The translations under genes were made by a program, and so were the position numbers. From positions 1,240,001 to 1,304,000 of the forward strand of contig NC_014758.1 of the NCBI RefSeq assembly GCF_000183405.1: 64,000 nucleotides of DNA. The letters run 5' to 3'. Below, piece by piece: positions 62,388 through 64,000 of the stretch. The notes below the pieces were generated by a model. The model had not been told where the DNA came from. It made no database searches and saw only the letters and a program-made list of their open reading frames with translations. Source of the stretch: Calditerrivibrio nitroreducens DSM 19672 (GTDB lineage: Bacteria; Chrysiogenota; Deferribacteres; Deferribacterales; Calditerrivibrionaceae). How positions within the stretch are numbered: the first letter of the stretch is position 1; every line of letters begins with the position of its first letter.

Positions 62388-64000
62388 TTATTTTTTCTCC
62401 AATTTATTGATCATCTCTACAGCAATTTGTTGGTTGTGAGGTAAAATAGATTTAATTTTTTTAAGATTATCTAACATAGCCTTATCATTCTTGTATTGTA
62501 AAGTTAAATTATGTATTTTTGCATAAATCATGTTGTATTCGTTTAACCTGTTACTATACTCATTTTCATTAAATGGAATTGAAAAGTCTATCCCTTTGAC
62601 ATTCCATGCTTTACTGTTAAATACAAATGGTGCGAAATCATCTACATTCCTTCCATCAACTGGTTGAATTTCAGTATATTTAAAGTCACTAAATTCGATT
62701 CCATTCTTACCTGCTTTAATGATATAAGAACCATAGAAAGGTTTTTTTACGTTATTAGTTACTTTGTAAGTGAACCAGCTTGTTGCAATTTGATCATGGC
62801 TTGAGTGACAGCTATTGCAATCTCTGGCACTTTCCAGGGCATGTGACATTTTGTCCATTTGAATCCAGGCAAGCATGTTATCATTATTTTTTAGATTCTT
62901 ATATATACCAGTTATTATATACATATCATTTACATCACCTGGTTTTCTTTCAACTATAAACTTATCCGGTTCACCAATCTCTGTGTTCCCTTTCACCACA
63001 GTCTTTTTTATCTCCCTTAATTCAAGACCTGTATTTTTTACATCACCTTTGATATTCATGACTGCCATAGGATATGGCTTAACGGGTATCCATATTCCTG
63101 AAGTAGGATGCTTTACCAACGTAGGCAAACTTCTGGTACCGTAATACTCTTTATGTTTTGAAAAATAGTTAAATTGTCCCTCTGAAATACCAGGTCCCCA
63201 AAATGTGAATTGGTAAGCTCCTACTGCTTTTATGTGGCAGGATGAACAATCAACATTTTTATGATCTTTACTTAATTTAACAGCTTCGACAATCTCTTTG
63301 TGACAGTTGGAGCATGATTCTTTGGCATCTTTTGAAGCTAGATGTCCAAAACTATGATCCTTCATTTTGTGACAATCTGTGCATTTTACCCCATTTTTAG
63401 CATGAACATCTGTTGGTAATTCGCCATAAGGATACGCAAACTCTTCACGTAAATAACCTGCACCTCTTCTTCTATCCATAGGTCCAGAATGGCAGACTGT
63501 TCCTTTACCACTACCATAGCAGCTTAGATTTTCAACCTTTTTAGCAAATTGATGCCTTGCATTAGACTTTTCAAATCCCTTATAATGACAATCATTGCAG
63601 CTAGCATGACATTTATTGCAACCCCTGTTTAAACCTGCATTCATTTGTTCAGTAAAGTTTTTAGTGCTCTCTTTTTTAATCCTTTCACCATTATCCCCAA
63701 ACCAAGCACCACAATTCTGAGGTCCAGGAGGATTGACAGTCCAACTTGTAAAACCTCTCTGATATTTATTAAGCCCCATCCCAGATTTGCTATAATCAGA
63801 AAATTCTTTTTCATGACACTTGCCACAGGTATCTTTTGCTACTTTGGGTGAATAGGCCATAGTTTTATTATCATGGTCGTGGTAAAAAAGTTGAGTCAGC
63901 TGATTGATACCATACTTCTCAATGAATTCTTTGTTTGGCTTTCTGATCAACAATTTTGTTCTGTCATCTCCTTTTGGTTCAATAGGTGCAAAGCCAGTAG
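62388..64000 (-). CDS. multihaem c-type cytochrome, N-terminus beyond window
   Basis: The frame stays open to the right edge, so the true start and signal peptide are outside (537 codons visible). It contains seven CXXCH haem motifs (CGKCH, CNKCH, CNDCH, CTDCH, CSNCH, CSSCH, CNSCH) and one irregular CX8CH (CYGSGKGTVCH), so up to eight haems. A long stretch of about 170 residues after the last motif has no Cys. It should be periplasmic or surface-exposed and carry electrons in anaerobic respiration, as a terminal reductase or conduit. The substrate is unknown. No cytochrome maturation gene is in the window. Confidence 0.88.
   Translation of the reverse strand, partial: TGFAPIEPKGDDRTKLLIRKPNKEFIEKYGINQLTQLFYHDHDNKTMAYSPKVAKDTCGKCHEKEFSDYSKSGMGLNKYQRGFTSWTVNPPGPQNCGAWFGDNGERIKKESTKNFTEQMNAGLNRGCNKCHASCNDCHYKGFEKSNARHQFAKKVENLSCYGSGKGTVCHSGPMDRRRGAGYLREEFAYPYGELPTDVHAKNGVKCTDCHKMKDHSFGHLASKDAKESCSNCHKEIVEAVKLSKDHKNVDCSSCHIKAVGAYQFTFWGPGISEGQFNYFSKHKEYYGTRSLPTLVKHPTSGIWIPVKPYPMAVMNIKGDVKNTGLELREIKKTVVKGNTEIGEPDKFIVERKPGDVNDMYIITGIYKNLKNNDNMLAWIQMDKMSHALESARDCNSCHSSHDQIATSWFTYKVTNNVKKPFYGSYIIKAGKNGIEFSDFKYTEIQPVDGRNVDDFAPFVFNSKAWNVKGIDFSIPFNENEYSNRLNEYNMIYAKIHNLTLQYKNDKAMLDNLKKIKSILPHNQQIAVEMINKLEKK

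Overview
This window is an AT-rich, gene-dense bacterial chromosome segment with very short intergenic gaps and long co-directional gene runs. The gene content is that of a Gram-negative, flagellated, respiring anaerobe: dTDP-rhamnose and GDP-mannose sugar synthesis, FliD/FliS/FlgF-type flagellar genes, PilT, MqnA of the futalosine menaquinone route, an acetate uptake carrier and a large multihaem cytochrome c. This combination fits the Deferribacterota (a Calditerrivibrio-like organism is my best guess). That assignment is inference from gene content and base composition only. I see no insertion sequence, prophage, CRISPR array or rRNA.

Layout. 1-6.2 kb (minus): end of a surface-polysaccharide locus, with a truncated glycosyltransferase, rfbB-D-C-A, and a separate manC. 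The rfb leader carries a perfect ops-type element (GGCGGTAG) followed by a degenerate 8-bp tandem array; a 7-bp array sits upstream of manC. A tRNA-Arg(CCU) follows. 6.5-14.2 kb (minus): a long run with mqnA, mntP, an AspT/YidE-type carrier, proC, a lipase-like hydrolase, a DtxR/MntR regulator, a metallo-beta-lactamase protein and a phosphotransferase/P-loop kinase fusion. 14.3-18.2 kb (minus): fliD-fliS plus three small genes, one a 58-residue YjfB-like motility protein, behind a sigma-28-like promoter. 18.3-19.7 kb (plus): a HAD phosphatase and an acyl-ACP thioesterase. 19.7-29.8 kb (minus): murI, a two-component system, a GloB-like hydrolase, dtd, murJ, an NFACT/Rqc2-type protein, pilT, an MshEN-domain protein, a repeat-helical protein and a DnaQ-like exonuclease. 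29.9-39.2 kb (minus): a DUF4384 protein, tRNA-Arg(ACG), mutS2, cvpA, yqeY, a PduO-type cobalamin adenosyltransferase, pfkA, queC, trkH and trkA.

39.3-47.6 kb (plus): the fatty-acid/ribosome cluster yceD-rpmF-plsX-fabH-fabD-fabG-acpP-fabF-rnc, then a radical SAM gene and rsmD. 47.6-50.6 kb (minus): yebC-ruvC-ruvA-mntH. 50.8-58.5 kb (plus): yajQ, a cupin, ndk, thrC, queA-tgt (tgt apparently starting at AUU), yajC-secD-secF. 58.5-64 kb: a short FlgF/FlgG-family gene, a DUF3108 protein, an AT-rich gene-free 468 bp, an acetate carrier, leuB, and an octahaem-like cytochrome that runs off the window.

Functional threads: queC, queA and tgt all serve queuosine synthesis; MntH (uptake), MntP (export) and a DtxR/MntR regulator form a manganese/iron homeostasis set; PilT with a separate putative c-di-GMP-binding MshEN protein suggests second-messenger control of pili; the fab cluster feeds phospholipid synthesis through PlsX. 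Several starts were moved inward from the longest reading frame because Shine-Dalgarno spacing and family alignment agree.
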